Below the pieces are notes generated by a model. It was given only the letters and a program-made list of their open reading frames with translations, did no database searches and had not been told where the DNA came from. From Flammula alnicola (taxonomy: Eukaryota; Basidiomycota; Agaricomycetes; Agaricales; Strophariaceae): 17,885 nt of DNA. The DNA is taken from positions 1 through 17,885 of the forward strand of contig JADNRV010000682.1 in NCBI GenBank assembly GCA_015499995.1, written 5' to 3'. The translations under genes were made by a program, and so were the position numbers. Below, in pieces: positions 8,985 through 17,885 of the stretch; position 1 is the first letter of the stretch, and every line of letters starts with the position of its first letter.

Positions 8985-10432
8985 TTAAACTCTACAATTG
9001 TCAAGGTTAAAAACAAGAACGTCCTCAGCACCAATGGCCACGAGATTATCCATTACCTCTGCCAATTTCTTCTTCTCGACCATACTACTTACAGCAACCC
9101 AGTTTTCCTCCTCTAGCGGAGCCACGGTAGGTGCCCTTCTGCCTGGGGTAACTAGGGTGGCAGCCGCTAATTTGTCCCGAGAAATGTTGTACTGGCACAC
9201 AACATACTTTCCCGCTGCGATAACACCGGCAATGCGCCTCGTGATAAGCTCAATGAGAGGTGTCAACTGTGGGTGCTTTATGGTAGAAGACCGGATCAAG
9301 ACGGCTTCCGTCTCAAGCACTGTCGCAATCGCATGAAGACCAGCGGCGCGCATCGTGTCTCCAGATTCTAAATAAGGAATAAATAGGGCTTTCAAAATGA
9401 TAGAGAGTTAGGCACGTACCAACGAGGTCAACTATGTCATACTTATTCAGCATAAATCTGATATCCATTTTGAAGAGAACGCACCAATTCCATCGGCTAA
9501 GCCGAGCGCACAAGCCGCCTCCACGCTTCCTCCAACATACTCAATCTTGGTCTTGTTGTCGCCTTTGAGGTTCAGACGTTCGTCCACTTCGTTGAAGTAC
9601 TGTTGCGCTAAGACCTCGAAGCTGGTGACCACCCGTTTTCCAGCGAGATCATCAACGGATTTGACTGAGCCGTCCTCTGGGACCTGAACTTGCAAAGCGC
9701 ATTTCCCGAAGCCAAGGCGTAGCTCTTCGACGACGAGGTCTTGCATTTGAGATTCGAGGATTACGTCATGCCCTGTTATACCAAGGTCGACGTTTCCTTT
9801 ACCGACGAAGGATGGGATGTCTGATGCAGGGAGGAACACTCTAGATCGGTTGTCAGAGACTTTGCAAGAAGGAAAATCAAGAGTACACACAGGGCAATGT
9901 TGTGATTAAGAGAGACACAGACATCTAATCTGTGGTGTCTCCGAAATTGGATGTCGGCACCTTTGTTTGAAGCCAGATCAGCCTTTCTTCATCTAACCTC
10001 CCAGCCATCAAAAGAACATACCGGCCAGCAGTGATATGCACTTCTCGTATAATCTTCCTAGTTCGTTTTGATCAATATCCGCCCAAGCATCCGGATACTC
10101 TGAATGCACCTTTCTTAGGGATTGCGAAAAGCAATCGACCATCCAGGGATTCGGCGTCTGCAAAGATTGACTGAGTTAAAAGTCTAGTGACATTATCAGC
10201 GAAATCGAAGCCTTACTCATAGAGGGTATCGCTTTAAAAAGACTGTTAGATTGGGGGTTTTTTTGTAATACAATCTGATCCTTGACAGAGACCTCGTCGG
10301 ATGGTGGGAGAGATAGGTTGCCAGTGGAAGTGACTAGAACGCGACTTTGGGTGACTGAAATTTGTCGAAATGAGCACTCATCCAGTGGCTGTGCACCTGT
10401 TCGATCATCTTACCAGTCACAGTCGCTGACAT
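8985..10432 (-). CDS. HIS1: ATP phosphoribosyltransferase (histidine biosynthesis, step 1)
   Basis: Catalyses ATP + PRPP to phosphoribosyl-ATP, the committed and histidine-inhibited step of histidine synthesis. Eight coding exons: 10432-10414, 10354-10217, 10157-10110, 10057-10022, 9960-9891, 9840-9485, 9431-9420, 9367-8985 (1062 nt, 353 aa). Recognised by DGRLLFAIPKKGR, FLPASDIPSFVGKGNVDLGITG, and the family signature GSVEAACALGLADGI (about 208-222) running into VDLVESGDTM. The C-terminal regulatory domain of long-form HisG is present (TPGRRAPTV, NWVAVSSMV, end NCRV). Exon 9431-9420 is 12 nt and encodes the join in DGIVDLVES. The N-terminus is about 50 residues longer than yeast His1. I accept it because the frame is open from a good acceptor at 10355 to the donor at 10216 and splices in phase to ATG 10432, with a TATA-like site upstream. 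A shorter start at ATG 10220 is the alternative. The extension does not look like a clear mitochondrial presequence. Confidence 0.93.
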
Positions 10433-10518
10433 GATCAGCGATAAAACGTGCGTTGAACTTTGAAGTCCAGTGGCGAGTGGGGTTATTATCAGGATCTCGC
10501 TCTGGCGTTGCTCAGTCT

Positions 10519-10525
10519 CTTTATA
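10519..10525 (-). promoter_or_regulatory. Possible TATA box of HIS1
   Basis: TATAAAG on the - strand, about 90 bases upstream of the ATG at 10432, with CCAAT about 8-12 bases further upstream. This spacing favours the 10432 start over the one at 10220. I found no exact TGACTCA (Gcn4/Cpc1) site nearby. Confidence 0.4.
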
Positions 10526-11160
10526 CTTGCGAATTGGAACCGACGGCACGCAATTCAAATACCGCATGTTGCGGACACGGGTAAGCCATATTCCCCACGG
10601 AACTGCACATTTTGCGACAACATGCTGGCGGCCTGGATATGTATGTCAGTCTATGTGTGTAGGACCTCCATCCGTGGATCCAAGGCTGTCCACGGCTTAA
10701 TCGGACCTCTGTTGCTTAGCCGACAAAAAGACAGAAATGGAGAAGATGAACCTCGGCACTGGCTGAATCGAGGACTCGGATATCGATGGTTTTAACCTGG
10801 TTTAATCGACACACCGATACCACTTATACAGTCCGTCGATAACGGTTTCAACGATGTACAAAAGACCGGTACCATCCCAGCATCCTTCGGGTAATTCATT
10901 TGACTCCATGGCTATTTCCACCATAATAGCTATTTACATCAGCTCTGTTGCATCTATTACCTCTTCATCCTGCATCCTGAGCCGCTTTACCTTCCAACTG
11001 GTCAGTGCTCTCTTCTTTTTTGCCTTATCTGACTTGAGTTTATTTGTTTGTGTGCGTAGAGATTCCTTCTGGATTCCATCGAATGAGGGACCCGTGACGA
11101 AGCATAATAGTGTATTCTTCACACGTTGCCATCTAATAGGCGCCCAAGGAAGGTTCAAGA

Positions 11161-11170
11161 TCTATATAAA
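11161..11170 (+). promoter_or_regulatory. TATA box of the 11221 gene
   Basis: TCTATATAAA lies 51-60 bases upstream of the ATG at 11221 and is followed by a CT-rich leader (cttccgctctccctccg). This is one of the clearest core promoter signals in the window. Confidence 0.55.
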
Positions 11171-11220
11171 CTGGCTCCCTGGGATATGCACCCACCTTCC
11201 GCTCTCCCTCCGTGGGAACT

Positions 11221-12644
11221 ATGTCCGACACGAAATATCAGTCACCCTGGAGGAACTCCATCGTAATGGCACCTAGCGGGCGAACCTTCAGTCAAGGTGC
11301 AGCAGGCTTTAGGCCTAGGCCACCATCGATGTCTGTACCGCGAGGTTCGCTCAACCAAGAATCCTTGCCTCCTGATTTGGATATCATGGAAGGGCTCGAC
11401 GAAGTCGCCTTGCAGAGCATCTCTGTCCCGGAGGTGGATGAAGACCAGGAGGATGTGCAGATTACAGACTGCAAATATGTTAGCTCATACAACTGGCTCA
11501 AACGAGATACGCCCACAATCCTTGTCCCAGGTACGTTGGCTTCTTTCTCGCCTAACACCTATAACTTACGCGCAGGTTTCTTGCACAGGATCTCCTCCGC
11601 TTTGGCAGAACAGGGCGGCGCCGTATACCATTCCACCAGACACAGGCGTCTTCTTCAGCGATCAAAACGGCTACAGAATGCCCAAAGCCATCCTTTTGCC
11701 GCTAATCATGGCCGTCAACAAACAGACGGAAGCTAGCAATAGAGCTCCGTTTGATTGGGCCTCCGTCGACATTATGACAGACAGGAATGGCCTGCGAAAG
11801 CTCATGCGATGGGTGGGAGGAGAAGATGTTCGCGACTTCCGGATCGATTTACAACTCGCAGGAAAGAAGACCGTCCTGATGAACCGCTGGGAAAAACGGA
11901 ACAGAGAAATATTCAGTGGTCGCACATACGGTTTCAGTTTCGAAAAGGCTTCAACCATCCCGGCGGCAGGGTGCAAGGATAGTACAGGCCACCATCGAAT
12001 TATAACCTATGTAAGAGGAGAAGCCATCTAAAATTTCTTTAGATGCCCATTCTGATTGGATCTTATTTTAGGATTTGAATGGGTTGAAGATGGTCGTCCG
12101 TTTCGAGGTTGATGCTTGTATCCCGCCTCCAGCAAAGTACCCTCGAAAAAGCATATCCAGTATCGACGAGTTGACGAACTCTTTGAACGCCATCACTCTG
12201 TCGCAGTCCGCGGCTCGATCGAGCCAACACCTCACCGTCCTCGAGGGGGGTTCAGAAGTCTCACCCACCGCTGTGGTCGAGCTCACCACCCGTTCACAGA
12301 TGAACATGAAGACAAACGGGTATAACTGGAAAGAGGCCTATCCCCAACTGTTCTTCTCGCAGACGGCCCACCATTTCCTTGCCATCCATCAGCGTGGCCG
12401 GTTCATTGAGATCAGAAAAAACAAGTTATCCTCGGACGATCTGCTGGCTGTCGCGATGGATGCACAGGTTGAGCTGAAGAAGGTCCGGAAAGCTCTCGAC
12501 TTGATCAAGGAAGTCGTCCTCGCGCATGGAAAGAAAGGACGGCTCAGCCTCGTGTGCCGGGATGGCGAGTTGAAGGTTTATCGGCGTAACAGTGAAGAAA
12601 GTTGTCTTCCGGATTCGGCGCTGAAGCTCTTTGAGGCATCTTGA
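11221..12644 (+). CDS. Conserved fungal protein, 'geranylgeranyl pyrophosphate synthetase'-labelled family
   Basis: Three exons, 11221-11530, 11589-12010 and 12072-12644, give 1305 nt and 434 aa. The central region has YNWLKRDTPTILVP followed across the splice by GSPPLW (residues 104-109), then a segment like FDWASVDIMTDRNGLRKLMRWV, a basic stretch, and HHRIITY joined to DLNGLKMVVRFEVDACI. From memory this pattern (SYNW...TPTILVPG.PPLW...SHHRII.Y.FGGL..LVRFE.D) belongs to a family common in fungi and often labelled geranylgeranyl pyrophosphate synthetase. I see no DDxxD motif, so I do not accept that activity. The C-terminal 100 residues are rich in Lys and include a likely helical part (VAMDAQVELKKVRKALDLIKEVVL). 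The charged pair in VRFEVD might be part of a nuclease-like core, but that is speculation. No membrane segment or signal peptide is seen. A TATA box lies 51-60 bases upstream of the start. Confidence 0.85.
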
Positions 12645-13250
12645 TATTACCTTCATGTCCTCGTTCTTATTTGCTCTGCGTTCTTGAAGTGCTCACGTAA
12701 CATCTAATACGACAATTTCGAGACTGCACCTAGTCAAGTTGGTGCCCAGTGGGAGAAATACAATTATTTGTTGAGTTAAGAACAACAGTAGATCTAGAAT
12801 CACTGCGGAAAATATTGGAGCGAGGAACTCAGGGGCTCGAAAACATAAAATAACCAAAGCGTGCTTTTGGAGTACAACGCCAAGTACAGGAGAAATAAAG
12901 AATGTCTATGATTATATACGAAAATAGAGAATCGCCCCTTAGTAGTATAGGTTGATGGATTAATGGGGACTCGTGTGTAGTAGTTTACGGTGTTGGTACA
13001 GCGTTGGTACAGCCTGCCGCGCCAAATTCTACGGGATTAGTGGGAAAATGTATGCAAATATGGACATGCTACGCAGTACAAACGCAGTATGTACTGTAAG
13101 GGATCCACCATAAGCCCAGGCTGGCCCGAGAAATGCAATGATGATGATACTGTAGATTTGCATTCTGTGAATTTTCATGTTATTAGTAGGAGAACATTCC
13201 AGGAAAACATACCCCACCACAATCCCCACTCGCTGCTCAAGATCTCGAAA
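12645..13250. other. Intergenic region, no gene recognised
   Basis: This lies between two + strand genes and holds the 3' UTR of one and the promoter of the next. The frame of the downstream gene stays open upstream to 13089, but the residues there look random, so I start the gene at 13251. The only internal structure noted is a perfect tandem 11-mer at 12992-13013. Confidence 0.5.
12992..13013. repeat. Tandem duplication of an 11-mer
   Basis: The unit GTTGGTACAGC occurs twice head to tail without a gap. It lies in intergenic DNA about 240 bases upstream of the membrane-protein start. A two-copy repeat may be chance slippage. Confidence 0.8.
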
Positions 13251-14484
13251 ATGAGAAAGCAAATCCAAGACGTTGAGATGAAGGCCGTGCCAGTGGTCAA
13301 CTTCGTTCCCTCCATCGCAACATGGAGCTCGGAGTCTTCTGACAAACAAGAGAAAACAAAAACGAGCGTGAGCGTCGCGGACCTCGACGTCGAAAGCCAA
13401 CCTCAGAGGACACAATCATCGTTTCCGGAGCTTCATTTCACTTATAGAAGGACTTACATATTCCTATATGTGCTATTCCTACTTCTGTGCAACTTCGTTA
13501 TACCATGCATCCTATTTTACCCCCTAGTTTCTTGTGAGTACTTTCAGTCTTCAACTGCTAGGCACTCATTGACTTACTTTTTTCTTAAAGTTACGAAGTT
13601 ATCGAACAAGGGGGTCATCGGTATATCATCTGTTGCCCTTGGAATCTCCTCGTGTTTTGATTCACCAATTCGACTCTATCGACGTATGTCATTCCTTCTC
13701 TTGATCTCTTCTTCAACTTACGGTCTCCCTGCCATGGTTAGTCGTCCGCCACCGTCGCACATTTGGTCCTCTCGGAAACGACAACTGGTGGTACCTTGAC
13801 TTCACAATGTGGACGAATACCGTCGCTCTTCTGATATTCGCAATTCCACTTGCGATTGCTCCTGTTGTTCCCCTCTTGTAAGTCAATTTACATAGAGGCT
13901 ACTTGCATAATTCTCACTCCTTTCAGTGATTTCTTCTTGATGTCGACAGTTATGCTCGTGGGGCCTATTGGACTCGTGTTCTTCATATCACTCTTTCGGC
14001 CCAGGCTTCCGTTCCGTTGTTCCTCAGACCCCGCTGGAGAGCGCATGAAACCCGCAGTCTTTTATATCATAGAAGATGTTGCATCCGTCGATTTCAAGCA
14101 CGGAAAGGAGTTTAGACGGGCTTTGCATGCTCGGTAAGTCATTTTCTTTCCAAAAAAAGTCATTCATTGTAATTCTGATCCCCCAATCACGAGCTTCTTA
14201 GTTGGCACGCGTCTCCGCCTTTTCAGAAACTCATGATGCACCTAACGGTGTACTGGACAATATCAGCTGCTGTTTACTGTGGCGTCACAGCCGCTGTTAC
14301 GTGGACTACGTCGCTGCGCTTTGCCTTTGCTTGGACTTTGGGGCAACTCTTTGTGTGGGCCGGCGTCAGTGCGTTAGGTTGCCGAATCATAGCAAAGAGA
14401 AGCCTGAAAAATGAACGAAAATGGTGGGAGAGGGAGCACCCAAAGCAGAACGACGAGGATGTAAAGGCGGGCAGCTTAACATAG
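13251..14484 (+). CDS. Multi-pass membrane protein of an uncharacterised fungal family
   Basis: Five exons, 13251-13533, 13591-13683, 13742-13877, 13927-14133 and 14202-14484, give 1002 nt and 333 aa; all junctions are GT-AG and in phase. Residues 1-65 are hydrophilic and presumably cytosolic. Hydrophobic segments lie at about 68-93 (FLYVLFLLLCNFVIPCILF), 101-117, 150-171 (ALLIFAIPLAIAPVVPL), 173-194, 250-275 and 283-310. Between the fourth and fifth is a polar loop with AVFYIIEDVASVDFKHGKEF and then WHASPPFQKL. The C-terminus is basic then acidic (RKWWEREHPKQNDEDV). The 'VxxxxEDVxxVD...FR...ASPxFxxL' loop matches what I remember of an uncharacterised fungal membrane-protein family; no function is known to me. 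The start at 13251 is the first Met after which the protein looks real; extra upstream exons are possible. Confidence 0.82.
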
Positions 14485-15440
14485 TTCGACGAATTGAACT
14501 CTTGCTATTGCAAAGGGAAGATCTCACGGTGCGTGTGTTTCCACCGACGTTAGACCTTGATCTCATGCGATGTTACAGGGATATTGTTTGTCCAGATGCG
14601 GCATGTATGGTATTAGAACAATCTCAATATCTTTTTTCTTTCCTTGATCAGCCATTGAGAACCTCGAGTTACCAACTTCTGGTCCAATCCGGAACAAGTG
14701 CATGTCAGATAAGACTGATTCGTGTTTTGTCAACTTCTCTCGTTGTTTGAGCTGCTTATTCTTGATTAAAGCAGATAAGTATTCTCATGTCGAGCGCCGG
14801 GATTACAATATGCTATAGGTCTACCTCTCCATGCGTCACGTTACCTCGCACCTTTCTCCCATATTTTGTGGTGTCCCTCTCAAGTTGTGTCGCAGCGCCG
14901 CGTGTCATATCATGATTACGTCGTACCATATCCATCCCGCTCACACGACATGTGGAAGATGTAAATTTAAGGAGGTACGACCTTCTGTCAGGAACACTTC
15001 TTAAAGTTCCTCATCTGACTCGCGATATCGAAAGGCACACACCAGATTCGCACTACTTGAAGTCCATTCCTCCTCCTCATGTCGAAGACGTTCGAAGGCA
15101 ACAAGACCTTGGTCACCCCCACTCGTGTTTGCACAATTGATTATTGGTGCGAATATATTTAGCAAATTCGCGGTTCCATTATTTTTAGATTTGATTCCCA
15201 AGCTTGTTATAGGCATCCTGGGATCCATATGCTCCCCTCTGAGTTGGCTCTTTAAACGCGACGTCTTCCTGCCAGACTGCCATAGCTATCTGCTGATGAA
15301 GAATACACAATCGACCTTCTGTGGAACAGCGTCCGATAGGCGTCTGTTATGGATTGCCTTGTGCTTTGCACTATTTAACACGCGTCTTGATCACTCGAAT
15401 GTGCTTGAGAAGGCGCCACCTCTCCTCAGTGTTGTTCAAC
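14485..15440. other. Intergenic: 3' flank of membrane protein and protease C promoter
   Basis: No gene recognised. A + strand frame (15125-15526) has a hydrophobic stretch but then overlaps the signal peptide of protease copy C in another frame, so I treat it as chance. A - strand frame (15228-15001) also has no motif. Confidence 0.5.
15371..15380 (+). promoter_or_regulatory. Possible TATA-like element of protease copy C
   Basis: CTATTTAACA lies 61-70 bases upstream of the ATG at 15441, the same spacing as the CATTAAAAGG element upstream of copy B. Confidence 0.35.
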
Positions 15441-17885
15441 ATGCATCGCGCTTTCTTCTTCCTCGCTGTAGTCGTTGGCGTTGCTTATGCAGTGCCGTCG
15501 CCTCGATCCAACAATGTCCTGCATGAAAAGCGGGCAATGGAACCTGTGGAATGGTCGAAAAACCGTGTTCTTGATGCCGATTTGGTCCTCCCAATGCGCT
15601 TCGGCCTCGCCCAACAAAATATACACAGGCTGGAAGAATTACTCGCATCCGTTTCGCATCCGCGATCACCCACATATGGTCAGCACTTTACGGCCGCCGA
15701 GATCGTCGACATCTTCGCTCCGAGCCATGAGACCATTGAAGCAGTGACCAATTGGCTCGTTGGATCTGGCTTCTCTCGCGATCGCCTTCGCCTTTCAGGC
15801 AACAAAGGATGGATCCATCTTAATGCCACAACTGCGGAGGTCGAGGACCTCTTGAACGCAGAGTATCATGTGTATACTCATCCTTCGGGCGTCGAGCAAA
15901 TTGGTAATTTATTCCATCTTTTATGTAGAATTATATATATTGAACTTCATTGCACAGGATGCCACAACTACTCTGTGCCTGCTCACATCCAGAGACATGT
16001 CGATCTCATCAAGCCCACAGTGCATTTCAACCATCGACCGGGCCCGAATGCTGCTCGCATGGGTAGACCCTCCATTGCCAATGGCCCGAAACTGTCAAGC
16101 AAGGCCATTACAATCACTCCGACTTTGGCAACCTGCGATGAGATGATCACCCTTGATTGCTTGCGAGCTTTATACAACATCAACTACACGCCAGTGGCAA
16201 CCGACAAGAATACTTTCGGAATCGGTAAATACACCTTTGGAGCATACCTTGAAACCTCTAATGGGTCTTGCTTCTTGTAAAGTTGAATTTACACCTCAGG
16301 CCTATCTTCCCGGAGATTTAGACCTTTTCTTCAGGTCTGTCGCGCGTCCTGGTTTTCACATAGGACTTTTGACTCAATTCTGAAACAATGCAGGAATTTC
16401 TCCCCGAGTATGGTCGGTGTCAGGCCCATTTCTGTTCTCATCGATGGAGGTTCGTCTTCTGATTGACTCCCAAAGTTGCCGCATGTTCATCTATATTATG
16501 TCAGCCGTCGTCCAAAACACGTCAAGGAGCTTCAACTTCAATGGAGAGAGTGATCTCGATTTACAATATGGCATGGGTTTGACTGCTCCGCAGCCCGTTA
16601 CCCTTCTTCAAACGGGTGACCTTTCCGAGGGTTGGTCCACTTCTCATTCAGAAAGACTTCCTCTTCACACAATGCGTAGGCGCTGGATTTGACAATTGGC
16701 TTGATGCAATCGATGGATCCTTCTGTACATTTGAAGGGGGAGATGACCCTAACCAAGACGGAATCTACCCAGATGCTGCTGGATGTGAGTCATTTACCTA
16801 TATGTGCAAGCTATCATCGGTTCTTATCGTGGATAAATAGCTCCCAATCTTGTGGGATTATTGCGCCCCGAATGTGGTATCTATTTCATATGGTCAGGAT
16901 GAAGCGACTGCTACCCCAGCTTATGCCAACAGGCAATGCCAAGAATATGCTAAAGTAAGCACTTGTTGTCGTAGGACGAATCTATTTACTTATATGCGCT
17001 CTGAAATATATCCAGCTTGGGATGCTGGGAACGACTGTGGTCTACAGTACCGGAGATGATGGCGTTGCTGGTTTTAATAATGTATGTTTGGATGCAAATG
17101 GTGTGTGCCCTATCCTAACTTATTCGATCTGATGCCTAACAAATTTCCAAAGATAACGAAGATGGCACTTCTGGCAAAGTATTCAACCCAGAGTTTCCAG
17201 TAGGTTGCCTTTATTCATGGGTGGAATGCCATTTCTGAATTTCAAAATCTAGGCTACCTGCCCTTTCGTGACGGCCGTCGGTGCAACTCAAATCAATCCA
17301 GGTTCTACTGTAATGACCCAGAAGGACATGCGAACAAGTGATTTTCTCTGGAGGCGGATTCTCTAATATTTTCCCGTCGGTGTCCATTTGGTTTCATTCT
17401 TCGTCGGTCTAAAAAAAAGCCCTAGTATGCCATCTTATCAGACCATTGCTGTCAAAGCCTACATTCAGTCACATCTCGCTCCTTTCAACACGGCGCGTTT
17501 AATCCATGTGTGAGTAGTCTCACCTTTGTCTCATTGTTGTATGAAGTTTACAGATTGGTGTTTAGGTGCGAGCATTCCAGACATATCAGCAAATGGGTAA
17601 GCTTTTTTGAATTGACTGGACGACTTATATTCGTGTGCTAAACTGCTTGTCGAAGTGCCATACGTCATTGGTCAGTGTTGGTCTGCAAAATTATATATTG
17701 AATATGAGAATGAACTCGAGCAAGGATCGATGGTCAATTTGGTCTCGTCTTTGGCACATCAGCCTCTGCTCCGTCGTTGCTCCATGATTACGTTGATCAA
17801 CGACGCCCGTATTGCAAGCGGAAAGGACTGTCGGCTTCATCAATCACATTGTACGTTCATCTATTGAATGTCAGGCGTTTCATCG
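15441..17885 (+). CDS. S53 sedolisin / tripeptidyl-peptidase, copy C, 5' part (frame lesions after 16840)
   Basis: Third secreted S53 protease, cut by the right edge. Exons: 15441-15903, 15958-16224, 16283-16334, 16394-16449, 16505-16630, 16680-16784, 16841-16954, 17016-17100, 17153-17199, 17253-17375, 17426-17509, 17566-17596, 17656-17670, then 17725 onward. It opens with a signal peptide (MHRAFFFLAVVVGVAYAVPS) and a pro-segment close to copy B (VLPMRFGLAQQN). GESDLD carries the catalytic Glu/Asp, STGDDGV the oxyanion Asp and GTSAS the serine. Exons 1-6 and 8-9 are clean. Exons 7, 10, 12 and 13 are 114, 123, 31 and 15 nt against 116, 125, 32 and 17 in copy B, so each lacks one or two bases; exons 11 and 14 also need added bases. 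The 54-nt first intron is in frame without a stop. It has one intron copy B lacks (16450-16504) and lacks one that B has. As written it would terminate early. Confidence 0.87.

Larger units (their letters stand above)
10433..11220. other. Divergent promoter region, no gene recognised
   Basis: This separates HIS1 (-) from the hypothetical gene starting at 11221 (+). Open frames such as 10460-10795 and 10854-11276 on the + strand contain no recognisable motif and overlap the apparent promoters. C/T-rich stretches at about 10960-11040 are promoter-like. Confidence 0.5.

Noticed and set aside
10217..10220. Four-base first coding exon (ATGA) for HIS1
   Set aside because: It splices in phase, but the open frame continues upstream to a good acceptor and a further in-phase ATG at 10432 near a TATA-like site. 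I kept it only as an alternative start.
10460..10795. 111-codon + strand frame between HIS1 and the next gene
   Set aside because: No recognisable motif, and it overlaps the HIS1 promoter with its TATA-like and CCAAT sites.
15125..15526. 133-codon + strand frame with a hydrophobic stretch
   Set aside because: It runs into the signal-peptide exon of protease copy C in a different frame and has no motif or splice support.
1..17885. Transposons, CRISPR arrays, tRNA or rRNA genes, viral insertions
   Set aside because: I looked for terminal repeats, transposase or polymerase motifs, spaced repeats and tRNA arms and saw none that I could support.

Overview
The window looks like nuclear DNA of a filamentous basidiomycete, probably an Agaricomycete. 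Protein genes are cut by many short GT-AG introns (about 49-80 nt). The recognisable proteins are of fungal type: secreted S53 (sedolisin / tripeptidyl-peptidase) proteases in several copies, a eukaryotic long-form ATP phosphoribosyltransferase (HIS1), and two families that I know only as uncharacterised fungal proteins. I saw no tRNA, rRNA, CRISPR array, transposase or reverse transcriptase.

Layout: (1) 4-885, + strand: the 3' end of an S53 protease gene (copy A). (2) 886-2319: intergenic. (3) 2320-4253, + strand: a GC-rich, low-complexity Pro/Ser/Ala/Arg-rich hypothetical protein whose frame breaks near 3797-3812. (4) 4254-5251: AT-rich, simple-repeat intergenic DNA between convergent genes. 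(5) 5252-8201, - strand: a complete 16-exon S53 protease gene (copy B, 638 aa) with all catalytic residues. (6) 8985-10432, - strand: HIS1 (353 aa, 8 coding exons, one of 12 nt). (7) 11221-12644, + strand: a 434-aa protein of a fungal family often labelled 'geranylgeranyl pyrophosphate synthetase' without visible support. (8) 13251-14484, + strand: a 333-aa multi-pass membrane protein. (9) 15441 to the right edge, + strand: the 5' part of a third S53 protease gene (copy C).

The main theme is a dispersed cluster of three paralogous secreted acid proteases around unrelated housekeeping and hypothetical genes. Signal peptide, pro-segment and catalytic motifs show that the encoded protein is exported and self-activating. 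The three copies share nearly all splice sites, including a 17-nt microexon, but differ by several whole introns. Copy B is intact. Copies A and C carry many apparent one-base deletions, almost all in homopolymer runs, with splice sites and amino-acid motifs otherwise preserved. This is either very recent inactivation or, more likely, sequence error. HIS1 (histidine biosynthesis, step 1) has no evident functional tie to the proteases.

All exon models were built by eye from splice consensus, reading frame and comparison between the three paralogues. Family names come from recalled motifs, not from a search.
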